NCBI GenBank assembly: GCA_015179125.1
Contig: WHVA01000227.1
Location: 106,517-170,516, forward strand
Origin: Gautieria morchelliformis
Lineage: Eukaryota > Basidiomycota > Agaricomycetes > Gomphales > Gomphaceae
Direction: 5' to 3'
DNA: 64,000 nucleotides
Every line of letters begins with the position of its first letter. The first letter of the stretch is position 1. Shown here one piece after another: positions 22,060 to 34,018 of this stretch. A program made the position numbers and the translations under genes. The notes under the pieces are model-generated. The model worked only from the letters and a program-made list of their open reading frames with translations, ran no database searches and was not told the origin of the DNA.

Positions 22060-23364
22060 CACACAATGTCCTACGCATCCGGACGGTGCACATCGCCCGT
22101 CCCTCCCAACTTCCATCCAGCGGAAGACCGCGCACTCGACCTTTTCGACCCGATGCCGGAGAGAGCGATGGCCAGCCTGGGCGCTGCTGTGCGTGTGTCA
22201 GGATCGCGTTTCCTTCTGACGCTGATCTCCCCCCAGATAGCCTGCACACACGACGTCTCCCTCACCTACCTCCCAGCATACCCGGCCCCGTACGGACAAG
22301 CCTCTCGAACCTCATTCCCCGCCCCCGACTCCCGCCGCCCGTCTCCGGGCCCGCGTGGCTTTGCACTCCTGCCCCCGCGCACATACTGCTGCTCTCTGTG
22401 CTGACCCCGAGCTTATTGGTATGGCGTGAGGGCCCGCTGGGGGCGGCGATGGCACCGAGAGGTCTTTGTATGTGAGTGTGGCATGCGTTCCCTGGGCTTG
22501 GTGCCTGTTTTGCGCTTTCTGGAGTAGCCTGCTGACACCTGTATCCCTCCCGTTCGCATGCACGCGATACGCTTCCCACCCGCCTTTACCACAACCCCAT
22601 ACGCTCACGCTACCCCGTCCCCGTAGCGCCTCTCGATGGCCCACGTCCTCAGCCAGCTCGGCATCCCCCGCTCCTCGTCCGCGCCGCCCGCGGTGTGAGC
22701 GTCGAGGTGGGTCCAGTCGCGCGGTTGTCGAACTCGCCGAGGAGGATGAGGACGAGGAGGGTACGCCGGTTGTGGCCCCTGTCTCCGGGATCAGGCGCAG
22801 CGCGCAGCGGGAGGGGCGGCGAGACACCGAGTGAGGGTTCGCGAGAGATCAATTCACTTACATGTACACACACCGTCAGAACCGCAACGCAGCGAGACGA
22901 CAGGCGTGGGACACTGCGTTGCTGGCGCGTCGGGCGCGCTGGGCCCGGGGGCTTGTGAGTCGCGTTTCCTTTCGTTGCGTCGTTATTTTTCATATGTTGC
23001 TCCTGGTCGTTTTCTCTCCCCACTGGCCCGACACGCGGTTTCGTGCCCCATTTCGTGCCCCATTTCGTGCCCCCCCGTACTCACCACCCATTCTCTCCCC
23101 CCACCGTCCTATCAACTCTACTAACACCCCCCTCCCCTAGTCGCCTCCCCACCGCCGCTGCGCGCTCCCACAACCAGGAAGCGGCACTCCTCGGCTTCGC
23201 GGCCGCGCAGTATAAGCTGGACCACGCGTACTGCACTAGGGTGCGTTCTCATTTGTGCTACTCTTTGCTCTTTGCGTGCCTTTTGTGTCCCTCTTTTTCG
23301 CCATGGTCCCTTTGCATTTCCTTCTTTTCCCTCGTTGGGTTAACTTTGCGATGCATGTTTTATT
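22060..23364 (+). repeat. Gene-fragment repeat G, copy 2, split by the LINE
   Basis: It matches 12595-13190 in its first and later parts. It contains exon-like pieces: RRQAWDTALLARRARWARGL ending at a GTGAG donor (about 22952), then after a possible acceptor near 23138 AAARSHNQEAALLGFAAAQY and LDHAYCTR ending at GTGCG near 23240. I cannot name the parent gene. The LINE at 23375 inserted just downstream; the original sequence resumes at 29909. Confidence 0.5.
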
Positions 23365-23372
23365 CTGATGTT

Positions 23373-23411
<39 letters not shown>

Positions 23412-23881
23412 TATCCATTCTTATCCATTGAGACGCTGGCTCATGTAGGATAATACATGACGTGTAGCTGGTGAGTGCCCGTGAACAAAACATCGAAACA
23501 TGAGCCCTGAGGCAGGGGGTCCTAATTCGGACTAACACCCTCGAGAATTAACCGCTGTAGCGTATGTGCGTAATGTAGAGAGGAGAATGAGGGAAGAAAA
23601 TTACAATAGCAATGTGTGTGGTCATATCCCGAAACACGTTCGAAAGAGCCCGTAGTATGCCTTGTCTATGTACGAAAGAGTCTTTTTGGGAAGAGGGAGC
23701 TGACTAGGAGCATGCTAGCCCGACCAGGCGTGGTTCGGGGTGTACACGGGCGGGTGAGCGCGGGTATGCGAGCGGGGCGGGGTGCGTGCGTGCGAGCGTG
23801 CGACTCTGCTGGGCGGGCAGACGGGTGTGCGACGGCGGGGAGGACGTGGGCGAGCGGGTCGCTGCGGGTGCCTGTATGAAA

Positions 23882-26800
23882 TCAGACTGGGTTAGTACCG
23901 GGCTCTCGTGCGTTGTCTGCCGATCTAGCGTCGTGATCGGGGGGAGGGTGGGTGGATGGGCGGGCGGGCGTGGGCTGGAAGCGTTTGGTGGCGTGCACAT
24001 AGTCTAACATGTAGTCTATACACGTGGGGTCGGACAGGAGCTTGGTTAGGTCGAGTGCGTCCCGTCGCAATGCATTGATCATAGGTTGTCGATGGCGGGC
24101 GTGTGCGATGCAGGACAGTAAGAAATGGCGTACGGTTTCCTCGTGTTGGTGGCAGGCTGGGCATATCGGAGTGGCGCTGGATCCTATCTTGTGTAGGTGG
24201 CGATGTAGCTGAGCGTGTCCTGTGCGTAGTTGCACAAGAATGCTGGACTGTCGACGTGGGAGTTCGCTTGCGATCTTGCGATAGTCGGCGGATGGGGCGG
24301 TCGGATCGATAACGCTGAACCTCTGATACCTTGGTGATTCGGTGAACAGGCGTTTTGCCAGGATCTTGAGCTGTTTTCCGTGTGTCGTCTTGAGAGCTGA
24401 TTTGCTGCATGGTAAGGGTGCACGGAGCTTCCTGGGGAGGTCCTGAGCTGGGCTGCTGTGTCCCTCTGCCGCCTCTTTTGCTAGCTCGTCGGCTTTTTCG
24501 TTCCCTTTGACACCTTTGTGTCCCGGCACCCATCGCACCTGTAGCGGTGCTCCTTGGTGCCGGGCTTCCACTCGCTGCATCTGTTTCAAAAAGTAGTCAG
24601 TAAGGTGCTGACCAGGGGCGCTTCTGCGGTTGTTTAGTGCCTTGATCGCCGCTTGGTTGTCGATAACGATGGACACCCCATCTAAGAACTCGAACTCCTG
24701 TAACATAGTGGCTGCGAGGATCAGTCCAACAGTTTCTGCTTCATATACCGTGTGGGTTGCATCAGTCCCCAGGTGATATTGCAATATCCTCCGCTGCGTG
24801 TCGTTGATGTACAGTACTGCCGCGGCTCCGACCCCTCCTTCATGGCTGGACCCGTCTGCGTAAACTTTGACAGACGTCGTGTCTGCCTTGTCATAGGCAA
24901 TGGCCTCCTTCTCGTCCTTCGCTATCTTCGTGTTTACTGGTGGGACCCATGTCGGTTCGTGTCGTATTGCCTGTATCGTCTCTACGTCTCCGGCCGACAG
25001 GTTGTGGGCCTGGAGGAGTTCATGTAATGGCGAGCGGTGCCTCTGCACTGGCTGTGAGGCTTCGCACAGTCGCGCATGTAGCGGGTGGGTGGACAGCAGG
25101 GAGAGCATGCGAACGGCGGCATTGTGGGTGTGTTTGTCTAGCGCTAGCTGGATTGGGAGGAGGTCAGCGTGTATGTCAAGTAGGTCAGTGCGAGTGGAGC
25201 GGAGTGCTCCAGTGATGTAGATGGCGGCCATTCTCTGTACTCTGGCCAGTTTGTGCGCAAAACCTACTGTTCCTCGGGCCTTCTTGCTGCTGCCCCTCTT
25301 GCGCACTGGTGTGTACCACACCTCCGCTGCATACATCATTTTGGGGACGGCGATGCTTAGATAGAGATGCCGCATGTTGCGGTATGACATGCCCTGGGTG
25401 GGTTTGGATAATCGCCGGAATTGCATTACCCAGTCGGCCCCTCTGGCCACTGCATATGCTGCCTGTTCTTTGAATCAGAGCTCTCGGTCGAGTATCATCC
25501 CCAGTAGCTTGTGGGACGCCGTTGGTGCTATCGAAAACCCATTCATGGTGATGGGCCGCCCCTGTAGCAGCTTCGTTTTCCCTTTACGCTTAGGGTCTTT
25601 CACCCTTTTCCTGGTGAAGTCGATCAGTTGCATCGTGTCAAGCTCGAACTGCGAGTTGTGTTGTTTGGACCAGTCATTCGCCCCCCCCTGTCTTGTCACC
25701 ATTTGGATCAGCCGGGCGTGCGTCTGCTTGAACGTCTTGCCGGACACTAGAAACGTAACATCGTCAATGAACGCAGGTGCTAGTTCGGCTTTGTCCTGTC
25801 GGGCTGTTTCTATTAGTCCCGCGTTATAGAAATGGTACAACACCACTGAGATTGGGTCTCCCTGGTCGCACCCGTTGTCGATATCCAGGGGGTCCGACAC
25901 GAAGTCATCGAATTGTATTCTTGTGCGCCGCCCTTGGAGCCTGTTTCTCACCCAGTCAGTATATTGCCATGGGATCCCTTTCATCCGCATGTCATGAACC
26001 AGCCTGTCTACTGCTACACTTGGGAACACCCCTTTGACGTCCAGGAAAAGCGCTGACACCACCTTTCCTCTCCTCCACTGATCCTTTATGAAATCCACTG
26101 TGACTTGGAGAGCGTCGATGGTGCTTCGCCCGGCTCGCCCGCCGAAGTTGGTGGTTGGCAGTAGCTGTAACTTCTCTGCGTAGTAGGTCAACGTTTCAGC
26201 CATGCACCCCAAGAGGGGTTTGGCTAATGTTTCCATCAGCGTTATGGGCCGGTAAGCTTTCGCTACCGTGTAATCTGGCTTCCCCGGCTTCCGCAGGGCA
26301 GCTATGGTGGTGGTTCTCCATTCTTGAGGATACGTGTTGAACCGAAATGTGGCGCGGTAGAGGCATCCTAAATAGGGTGTGAGTAAGTCCGTGCAATGGG
26401 TAAGTACTGCGTTTGAGAGCCCAGATGGTCCAGCGGCCTTGTAGGGACTCATCTTCCCTATCACCTGCTGGATCTGTTGATTTGTGATGGGAATGTACTC
26501 AAATGCCGCGTTTGGGTAGTGCACGTTGGGCTCCTGTTGAAGTTGTACCCCCTGCGAGGGGAAGAACGTCTTGAAAAGCAGCTTGCTTTTCTCTGCGTTG
26601 TCTGTCACTCGTGACTCCATGCCATTGCTGCCTGTGATCTTAAGTGGCGGTATTCTGGTGCGGGCCCCATCTGTCGATGGCCCAGACACTAGCCGACTTG
26701 CTGTCCAGACTGTGGCTTCATCTGCGTTTTGTAACCACTCTACCCAGAAGGTCTGCTTTGTGGTGCGTATCAAGTCAGTGTAGTCGTTTCGCATAACGCG

Positions 26801-27883
26801 GTATTCCTGGTGTGCAGGGTGCAGTGGGTCGTTTCGGACCCTGTTGGCGTACCTGGCTGCTCTCCGCATTTTGGACCTGGCTTGGCTGAGCTCTTTCGTC
26901 CACCATCGCTTGGTATAAGGGGACTGGACGGTGAAGGGGACAGTGGCTTCGACCGTCATGTTGATGGCCGTGGTGAGTGATGTTAGTCGCTCCTCCATTT
27001 CTTCTGCTTCCGTGATTTTGCTCGGGGGTGGGCCCCTTCCCAGCTGGTCTCCTAGGTGCTCTCGGAACTTCACCCAGTCGACTTGTCTCCAGTTCCTCTT
27101 CGCTGACTCCTCTGCCGCTGGGACTGTTACGTCGATCGTGCTGGAGATGGGGAAGTGGTCGGCACAGGGGGGTTGTAGATCTGGGAAGGTGGTACATTGT
27201 GTAAATAGGTCGTGCAGACTTGAGCTACTGAAGACGTTGTCTGGTCGGGTGAGGTTCTTGGTGGTGGTCGCACAGAGTGTAGGGATGTCCTTCGGCAGCG
27301 ACATGAGCATGTCGTATTGTGCTAAGAGATCTAGTAATGTCTGCGCGTCATCTAGGTTAGCAGCTGTAAACAGGTGCGCGTTGCGCTCCTCGTCCCATAG
27401 TGGGTGGTGACGGTTGAAGTCGCCCATCCACAGCATGCTTGACGGGTTGATGATTTTCGCACCTCGTCTGTCCTCCTGAATTGTGCGGTGTACCGCCTGT
27501 AGGCTTTGCGAGTGGTCGCAATCGTTATACACATTAAATATCGTGATGGTGCCGGCGTTGGTTTGGATCGCTGTTGCCACTACATCTTGCGACGGCACGT
27601 CGATCTGCTGCCACGTGCTCGAGAGTAGTCTCCGGTTGATGAAAGTGGTCGCACGGGTTTTCTTGGGGTTGTCCCTGTGCGCAGTGGGGGTTAGTGTGTA
27701 CCATCTGTGGTTGGCACGTGTGTTTCCTAAAAAGTCAAAGTATGGTTCCTGTAAGAGAATGATATCGTAAACATCAGGGTCTGTGGAATTGATTAGGTCT
27801 TGTTGAGCTACGTCGGATTTGTTGAGATTTTGCTGCCATATCTTCAATGTCGTGAGGGGGCTGTGTGGTGTCGTATTATTCAT
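23882..27883 (-). CDS. LINE ORF2: endonuclease, reverse transcriptase, RNase H
   Basis: One frame runs from ATG 27883 to 23882 and is broken only by TGA at 25475-25477; both sides are in the same frame. The APE-type endonuclease is at residues 1-230 (WQQNLNKS, LLQEPYFD, MGDFNRHHP, CADHFPI). Reverse transcriptase motifs: FLDVKGVFPSV, GCDQGDPIS and the catalytic FIDD. The stop lies in LDREL*FKEQAAYAVA, just after the RT thumb. RNase H follows with YADGSSHEG, YEAETVGL, IDNQAAIK and NEKADELAK, giving all four acidic residues. A CPACHQHEETVRHF..C finger sits near the C terminus. The stop would leave an 802-aa endonuclease-RT protein without RNase H. Confidence 0.9.
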
Positions 27884-29414
27884 TCAGTTGGGGGTGGGTA
27901 GCGGGGGGAAATGATCTGTCGTTGGGGTTCATGCTGAAGCCTAAGTCTTCAAGTGAGAGTTGGCGTGCTGATGAGGATGTGCTCCTGGCTCGGCCCCCAC
28001 GCGTGGCAGACCGTTCCCTCTGCGTACGTGGGGGTGGGCCTTCTCGCGGGTGGTTCCAGTATGATGGCTGGCGTCCTGGGCGATTCATTTGGGTGCTGGG
28101 TGCTGGGCGGAATCGAGGGCGCAGTGTTGGGGTCGGGTGGTCATAATCTCGCTCGGGTTCTTGTGCCGCGGGGACCGTTTCCCAGGACTGCGGGTTCTTA
28201 CTAGCTGGGAAGTAACGCATGTTGGTTTCGGGATACTTTACCTGGATTCTTCGGGTGTGTTCTTTGAATTTGGGGCATCCACGATCCCATGAGGCATGCC
28301 CCACGTCGTCGCAGTTGGTGCACCTATAAATCCTGGGGTCAGTTACTCTACATTCCGTCGTTCTGTGCCCTGCGTTCCCGCAGGTGCCGCATGTGTCGAC
28401 TAGTTGGGGGCACTGCGCCGCGATGTGGGTGACTCCCAGCTTCTGGCATTTGAGACACCTCCTGGCTTCCTGGAGCATCTTCCTCACTGCCGTTCTGGTG
28501 CTAGCAATTAGTAAGCCGCATCTTATTAATGTGTTTGCCGCCATGCGGTTGCGCAATTGTAGGACCATGTGTGCTGTGGACTGTGTGGGCGTACGCCTCC
28601 CCGGTGGCTTGATCCAGCGCGCGGACACTATATCTCCCTTCTCTAGTCCGTTGGCGTTTTCGACGCTAGTGAGTTCATCTCGAGATTCAGGGTTGAACCT
28701 TATCGGCACGAATTCTGCGATCACCGAATAGTTGCTGGGCTTGATAACTGATGTGCTGCTGAACTTGCTTAGAAAGTCGGTGGCGATCTGTCGTTCTTGT
28801 AGGAGTTCCGCCGACTCTTCTGTTTGGAGTTCTAGGAAGAACGCGCTGCTCGGGAGCCTCTGCACTCCCACCACTCTTGGTTTCTCTCGGTCGTCGCTCC
28901 AGCTCATTTCCTCAACTGCTTGGTTAGCCTTCTCTAGGATGTCGGGCTCGGACAGTCTTGTGATGTCGTGTTCCGGGGCTTCGGGCGCTTTGTCGACCAG
29001 GATTTGTCGGGCCCGTAGGTCGCACCTGGCTAGGGTGCTTGACTGGAGACTGACTGGTACTGTCACGCAAGCTGCCAACGCTGCTGCATATGTTGGGTAT
29101 CGTGCTGTTCTGTTGCCTGGTGTTTGATCTGCGTTGCGTTCCATTGGAGCCGGTACCTGCGCTGTGACCGCTTCAACTATTCGCTGCGCCGTGCCGTCAC
29201 TCTCTTGTCTCAATTCTTCAACGGTGCCTGCCAGACTGTTAGTAGAATCCCTGATCGCCTTTGTTGCTAGTTCGATTCTCTGAAGGGTGGGCGCGAGTAG
29301 GTCGTTTACCCCACTCAGTCGTTCTTTGACCACCATTGCTACTTCAGCGACTGTTGTTCTATCGGCTAGATCGACTATGAGTGTGGCGACCGCCCTAATG
29401 CCCTCTTCCGTCAT
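27876..29414 (-). CDS. LINE ORF1, zinc-knuckle RNA-binding protein
   Basis: The 512-aa ORF starts at the first ATG, but the same frame stays open upstream to about 29585 (..AHQFLLNKCLLPEQS.., LSTALLHLAEAQ), and that stretch looks like protein, so the real N terminus may lie upstream with its start codon lost. Three zinc knuckles sit near residues 320-380: CLKCQKLGVTHIAAQC, CGTCGNAGHRTTEC and CTNCDDVGHASWDRGC. The C-terminal 100 residues are rich in Pro, Arg and Ser. In this element class ORF1 coats the RNA and accompanies it to the nucleus. Confidence 0.88.
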   Translation of the reverse strand: MTEEGIRAVATLIVDLADRTTVAEVAMVVKERLSGVNDLLAPTLQRIELATKAIRDSTNSLAGTVEELRQESDGTAQRIVEAVTAQVPAPMERNADQTPGNRTARYPTYAAALAACVTVPVSLQSSTLARCDLRARQILVDKAPEAPEHDITRLSEPDILEKANQAVEEMSWSDDREKPRVVGVQRLPSSAFFLELQTEESAELLQERQIATDFLSKFSSTSVIKPSNYSVIAEFVPIRFNPESRDELTSVENANGLEKGDIVSARWIKPPGRRTPTQSTAHMVLQLRNRMAANTLIRCGLLIASTRTAVRKMLQEARRCLKCQKLGVTHIAAQCPQLVDTCGTCGNAGHRTTECRVTDPRIYRCTNCDDVGHASWDRGCPKFKEHTRRIQVKYPETNMRYFPASKNPQSWETVPAAQEPERDYDHPTPTLRPRFRPAPSTQMNRPGRQPSYWNHPREGPPPRTQRERSATRGGRARSTSSSARQLSLEDLGFSMNPNDRSFPPATHPQLNE

Positions 29415-29908
29415 TTTCGGGATTGATGTCTGGGCTTCCGCCAGATGTAGGAGCGCCGTGGACAGATTGTAAAAGGTTATGGATTGTTGCTCCGGGAGAA
29501 GGCACTTGTTGAGCAGGAACTGGTGGGCGTCCTCGGGGGATCGTGCTGTGTCGATTTGGGGATTGGGCCCTTCGTTCCTGTTCGTGGCTTAAAAAATCCT
29601 TTTTTTTTAGATAATCATAATCAATTTTTTAGACATTAAATTACTATTTAAAATTGTGACCTTAGACTGTGACTGTCCGTGACTGCCTGTGTGTTGCGCT
29701 GGGGTGGGTGTTTCTTGGCCGTTCCTGCGACCGCTGGGGCCGGCATTGCGCTGTTTGGTGGATGGGTGGAATGGCCGCTGGATCCAGTCGCGCTGTTCTG
29801 AGTAGGGGCTGGGTAGAAGGGGGTTTTTGGTGGATTTTGGGTTTTGGGAGCGTGGGAAAGTTGTTTGTTGTTGTGGTACCGGTTCAAGGTGGACCTCCCT
29901 GATGTTCC

Positions 29909-31292
29909 TTGTTGCATTCACTTCGAGACGTTTCTGCGATGGGTGGTTGAGATGTGTTCCTTTGTGATACGTTCCTTGGTGAGTCTTGAAGCACGTCTCC
30001 AGGTTCCGATATATCCAGCGCCAATTATGCATTGCGCAACGGGAAATTGTGCTGTGAGCGTGTACTACTCAGCGTGATAATAAGCACGTCTAACAGCAGA
30101 GATCGGGAACACTTTGAGTCACACTGCGGACGTGTATGACAGGCTGACCATTGATGCGATGGTGTATTTCGAGACAAGTGTTGGGGGCTGGGGTCAGTGA
30201 TTCTTCGGAGCTCGGTAGCCAAGTAACGCTCAACCAGCTAAGCGGTAAGCGACGTTGTTCTACTCCGGATGTGAGTCCGCATGGTCAACGCGCTGAACGC
30301 TTCAAGTAATACAGGGTGAACGCACGCTCGTCGACCACCGGTATGACATTATAGCACCATCGTACCTGATATCTACCACCCTCGCGCATGCGCCCTACGC
30401 ACGACAATTGAGCCCAATGTTGCTTTCTTCCATCAGTATCATCCTACGGCTTTCTCGCAGCTTGTATGTTCCTCCACCGCTGCCTGCAATTCCCTCCACC
30501 GCCTGGAAGTCCCCATCAACGAGAGGACGTGACTGTGTGAGGGCTTCGATTCAGGACTCCGCAGACCGTTGTGCGCGATGGACCGTCGGCCAGGAGAGGG
30601 TTGCATGTCTGATGTACTGTCGTACTGTCAATGTCCTGCCTGCCCGCATGGTGCGTGTCTGTCAATGTCTCTGTCACGGAAGGTCAGCACCATGAACGTT
30701 CTTCGTACACCATGATCACAACCTCGCACAGATCAAGGCACAGGTTCACTTCAGGATACCGACCCTTACATAATTCACCGGTGCGTACCTAACAGCTGTG
30801 ATGAGTCGCAACAGAAAGGTAAGTGCGGCACCGCGCGCTGCCGGGTGCCGAGAATCCAAACAAGGGATTCGAAGATCGGAGCAGGCGCGCGCGTCTCGCG
30901 ATGAGTGATTGCAAGCTTCAGGCTTCTGCTTCCCAAACTGATGCGTGCCTTGTGGCGTGGCATGTCAGCGAAGCGGTCTGCGCGCTTGACGTGAATCGAA
31001 CCTAAATAGGTATATCATCAATATTTCTGATCCATGGTCGATCGATCGTTTCGATCACGATCGTGATATAAACTGCGCCACCTCCTGGCACGTGTCCAAC
31101 ACGAGCGAGTTGATCGAGCGGTGCTCTTGGGATATGAGCGTGGGGAAGCACTGACGTTTTGGACACGTGCCAGGAGTTGCGACGGGCGTGGCCCGTGCGC
31201 GTCAGGCACCCGCTTTCGCCGCCACACTCTCGGACGCGGGGAGAAAGTATGGCGTGCTTCTTGGGGTGCGAGCAGGGTGTATGTGTGGGCAT
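29909..31292. other. Resumption of pre-LINE sequence, then spacer
   Basis: Sequence from 29909 continues what lay before 23375. A short open stretch (FLRWVVEMCSFVIRSLVS) follows but is not recognised. The remainder holds no supported gene. A tRNA-like A-box near 30210-30250 (minus) was considered and rejected. Confidence 0.35.
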
Positions 31293-31655
31293 CGCGCAGC
31301 GCGCAGAGGAGGACCGAGGCCGAGGTGCAGGAGTGGAACAGATATGGAATGTTCGGATTTAGCCCCCGGTCGAGGGGCTTTAGTCTTATGTGCGCGAGTG
31401 GGTGCTGCTGGGATACGCGGCGCGATCGGTCTATTGCCATACACAACCGTCGGTCTGTCTGCTCTGCGTGTCCGAGGTTCTGCTGCGTCCGGTGACGACG
31501 GTTTCTCCCACGACCCACGTGACCCGTACACGCCGTCCCCCGGTGAATTCCGCCGTGCGCATGACGGCCACGTGTCCGGAGCTCTGTTCGTTCGCCTTCG
31601 GGTTCCTGGCTACATGTTATGTAACTTCCTCGCTTCTTCCCTTCTCTCGGTAACT
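31293..31655 (+). repeat. Dispersed repeat R, copy C
   Basis: It is continuous here: gaccgaggccgaggtgcag, gtgcgcgagtgggtgc, gtccgaggttctgctgcg, gacggtttctcccacg, ccttcgggttcctgg. Copy B holds the same blocks with the halves swapped. The NOD-like 5' module copy 3 begins directly downstream. Confidence 0.65.
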
Positions 31656-31716
31656 TGGCGCGGCGGTGCACAGAGCTCACTCACTGCAATGCAGGACATG
31701 ACATGTAGCCTCGGTG

Positions 31717-32150
31717 CCTCTGAGACACGGACCAGCTGTACTTACGAAGGCTGGAGTGTGCCTACGGAGATGAAGCCACAATTGACAGGCACTTCACATT
31801 GACGCCGGGAACACGTGGGAGCTCCATCGATGTTAGTGCCATGTCTTCTATGACAGGTCTGCGGTACGCAGTGCCGTGGGACGCCTCTCGTCGTTTTTTC
31901 CATCTACCACCCACCTCGAACACTGCGCACGATGAATAATGTTGAGGGCCCTGGAGCAGCACCGTAAGTCCACGATCACTTCTCTAGTGAGCCAACTCTT
32001 CACTCTCCACCCAGAAGTAATACTGCACGAATCAAAGTTGCTGGAAAGACTCTTTCATTTGCGCTGCCTATTTGCATACTGACTCTTTCTGATCAACAAC
32101 AGGCCTGAAATGCAAGCACCTCCCTGTACTCTGTCTAATCAGCGGTCGGT
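31717..32150 (+). repeat. NOD-like gene 5' module, copy 3 (orphan)
   Basis: It matches 5089-5400 and 18300-18640. It has a presumed start ATGAATAATGTTGAGGG, the caccgtaagtcc and cacttctctag blocks, and the conserved first intron from gttgctggaaagactctttc to a CAACAG acceptor near 32102, then the start of the C2 exon (GLKCKHLPV). Homology stops at about 32145. No C2, NACHT or WD40 domain follows, so it is an orphan promoter and first exon. Confidence 0.7.
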
Positions 32151-33524
32151 AAATATTCTTCGCACATTCTCCCTTGCGCTGTATTAACGCATGCACAAAT
32201 TAATCATGACACATGTTATCATCTAACCCTAACCAACCTCAGAACCCCAGTGTTGTCACGAAGCCATAGAAACAAGCGCCAAATGGAAAAAGAAAAAGAA
32301 AAGAAAAGAACACAAATGAGGCATACGGGGACCTGCAGGCCCACTAAGGCAAGCCCGAAGGATCAAGGCAACAATGGCCGAGATGAACTCTTCAATTGAG
32401 TCGCAATCTACACGGATCAAGCTCTTAGTAAAGTAGAAAGCCAGACTTAGCCTCCCTGAGCTCGACTTGTGCCGGGAATTCATGGACCCCAGGAACGATC
32501 ATACACATATCCCGCCGGTCACTGAGACTTGAGACGAGTTGTGGATATAGAGCACCCGAATGACCGGAGCGTGAAGGACCCGCTGACCATCGCCAGGCAG
32601 TGCGGGCACGAACCAGGACGACGCTGTACGTCAGCGGGCTCCTTTAGCGACGTGCCCAATGACTAACGCTGGTGGCGGGGAACATAACCAGCCGACGGCT
32701 CATGCCGGGGTGCCTGTGAACGTCATCATGCACGATGGCAATGTCGATAGTAATTCACCGCCGAAGATGCTCGCCGCATTGACTGGTAGCGATTCACCCC
32801 CCACTTCTTGCAAAGCAACACCGACATCCGTCAGCGAATACACCACCGCACATCCTTCTGTACCACACCTCCCTGTATTGTAACAACCCTTATCACTCAG
32901 TACTGCTGGCCACCACCTCAGACCATCACCCGCCGTCGTTCGCCCTCACATCCCGCTCGACCCTCACTGCATCGGTCATTGGGTAGGTGTTTTCCGCAAT
33001 GGAAAGTAGGGCAGATCGTTGCTTGCCAAAGCACAATGAGTGCTGATGTATTCCCCCGCTGTTTTCCATTGCACCTAACTCGCTTGTTTGTGTGCCACTG
33101 GTATAATAGTCAGATTTAGCCTCGGCTGTTGGATAATTAATAAAAGGGTTTAACATGAAAACCTGAAAATATTGCATAGGGGTTATTCAGTCGCTGTTGG
33201 TGTAAATATATGAGTGTCAAGCATCACTGTACATTATGTAAATAACAATGGCAAGCAACTCAGTATCCCTTCCCACACATGCATGCAGTGACTCAGTGTG
33301 TCAATTCATGCATTGTGACTGGAAATGTCTCTATCCCTGCATTGTGTATTTGACTCGCAGTGTGTCAATTACCGTACTGTGTCAATGCATGCGCTGTGGA
33401 TTCCTACAGCGCAACTCGAATATCCCGCATGAAGATCTGTTCGAATCGCTTTAGATCTCACCGCTCAGCAACTGTCTATGACAAAGTAGAACTAACTCCG
33501 TGAGAACCTATGCAGAGATCCCAG
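32151..33524. other. Spacer, nothing recognised
   Basis: ORFs are short and unassigned (for example 32659-32883, plus). A loosely repeated cagtgtgtcaattcatgca motif occurs three times around 33290-33400. Confidence 0.35.
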
Positions 33525-33665
33525 CTATGAAGGAGGGTCGGTGCAGCAGCCATACCGTTCATAAATGGCACAAATCGCAAGTCGCTACAGTATCAGCTGA
33601 TCAGCGGCTGGGCTCCGACACGTATCACACGATATATGAAGCCGAAATAGTGGGACTACTGTACT
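33525..33665 (+). pseudogene. LINE RNase H fragment, cut by the Ty3 LTR
   Basis: Two frames together give EGG..VGAAAIPFINGTNRKSLQYQL and LGSDTYHTIYEAEIVGLL. These line up with GGVGAAAVLYINDTQRRI and LGTDATHTVYEAETVGL of the LINE at 24.8 kb, covering the RNase H glutamate. The fragment has at least two small frame shifts and ends exactly where the Ty3 5' LTR begins. Confidence 0.7.
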
Positions 33666-33880
33666 TGTAAATAACCGGTGTATCTACATGTACAATAGTT
33701 ATTACATAATCCCAGCGGGCCCCTTAGGGACCCACTGTATAGTTTATGCGTGGGAACCGGCCAGTGGTTCCCATCGCATCTTAACCTTACACTGTCACTA
33801 TGTAGCATTCAGAATACCACTCATTGGTCAAGTTCTGCAGTGCCCTTGTGATACAAGGTCCTAAGATCGACATCTTTACA
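33666..33880 (+). repeat. Ty3 element 5' LTR
   Basis: It pairs with 42583-42797. It contains hairpins conserved in both copies: GGGAACC with GGTTCCC around a 7-nt loop, a nested GTGGG/CCCAC-type stem around cccttaggg, and CCTTG/CAAGG. Confidence 0.9.
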
Positions 33881-34018
33881 CCTTTTTGAACTATCCTGTG
33901 GTTGATCGCCACGCGACCAACCGATAGTGGATTCGAAGCAATCTTGAAAAAGATCGCTGCGTCAACGACTAAACATCGTTGAGACCCTCCAGTAGACCCT
34001 CTACTGTCGGCTGCGAGC

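Larger units (their letters stand above)
23375..29898 (-). mobile_element. Tad-like LINE, near full length, with poly(A) and TSD
   Basis: The non-LTR retrotransposon reads on the minus strand. Its 3' end has a 36-nt poly(A) (T run at 23375-23410). A direct repeat CTGATGTTCC (23365-23374) recurs at 29899-29908, probably extended by TT, as expected for target-primed integration. Contents: a leader of about 300 bp, ORF1 (zinc-knuckle protein), ORF2 (endonuclease, reverse transcriptase, RNase H) overlapping ORF1 by the 8 nt ATGAATAA, and a 3' UTR of about 470 bp. The domain set matches the fungal Tad group. Apart from one stop in ORF2 it reads intact, so insertion is recent. Confidence 0.93.

Noticed and set aside
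23236-23538. 100-aa ORF with a poly-Lys run
   Set aside because: The Lys run is the translated poly(A) tail of the LINE.
30200-30260. tRNA-like A-box (TAGCTGGTTGAGCG) on the minus strand
   Set aside because: No acceptable anticodon arm, T arm or B-box GGTTCGANTCC follows; at best a worn tRNA-derived SINE head.
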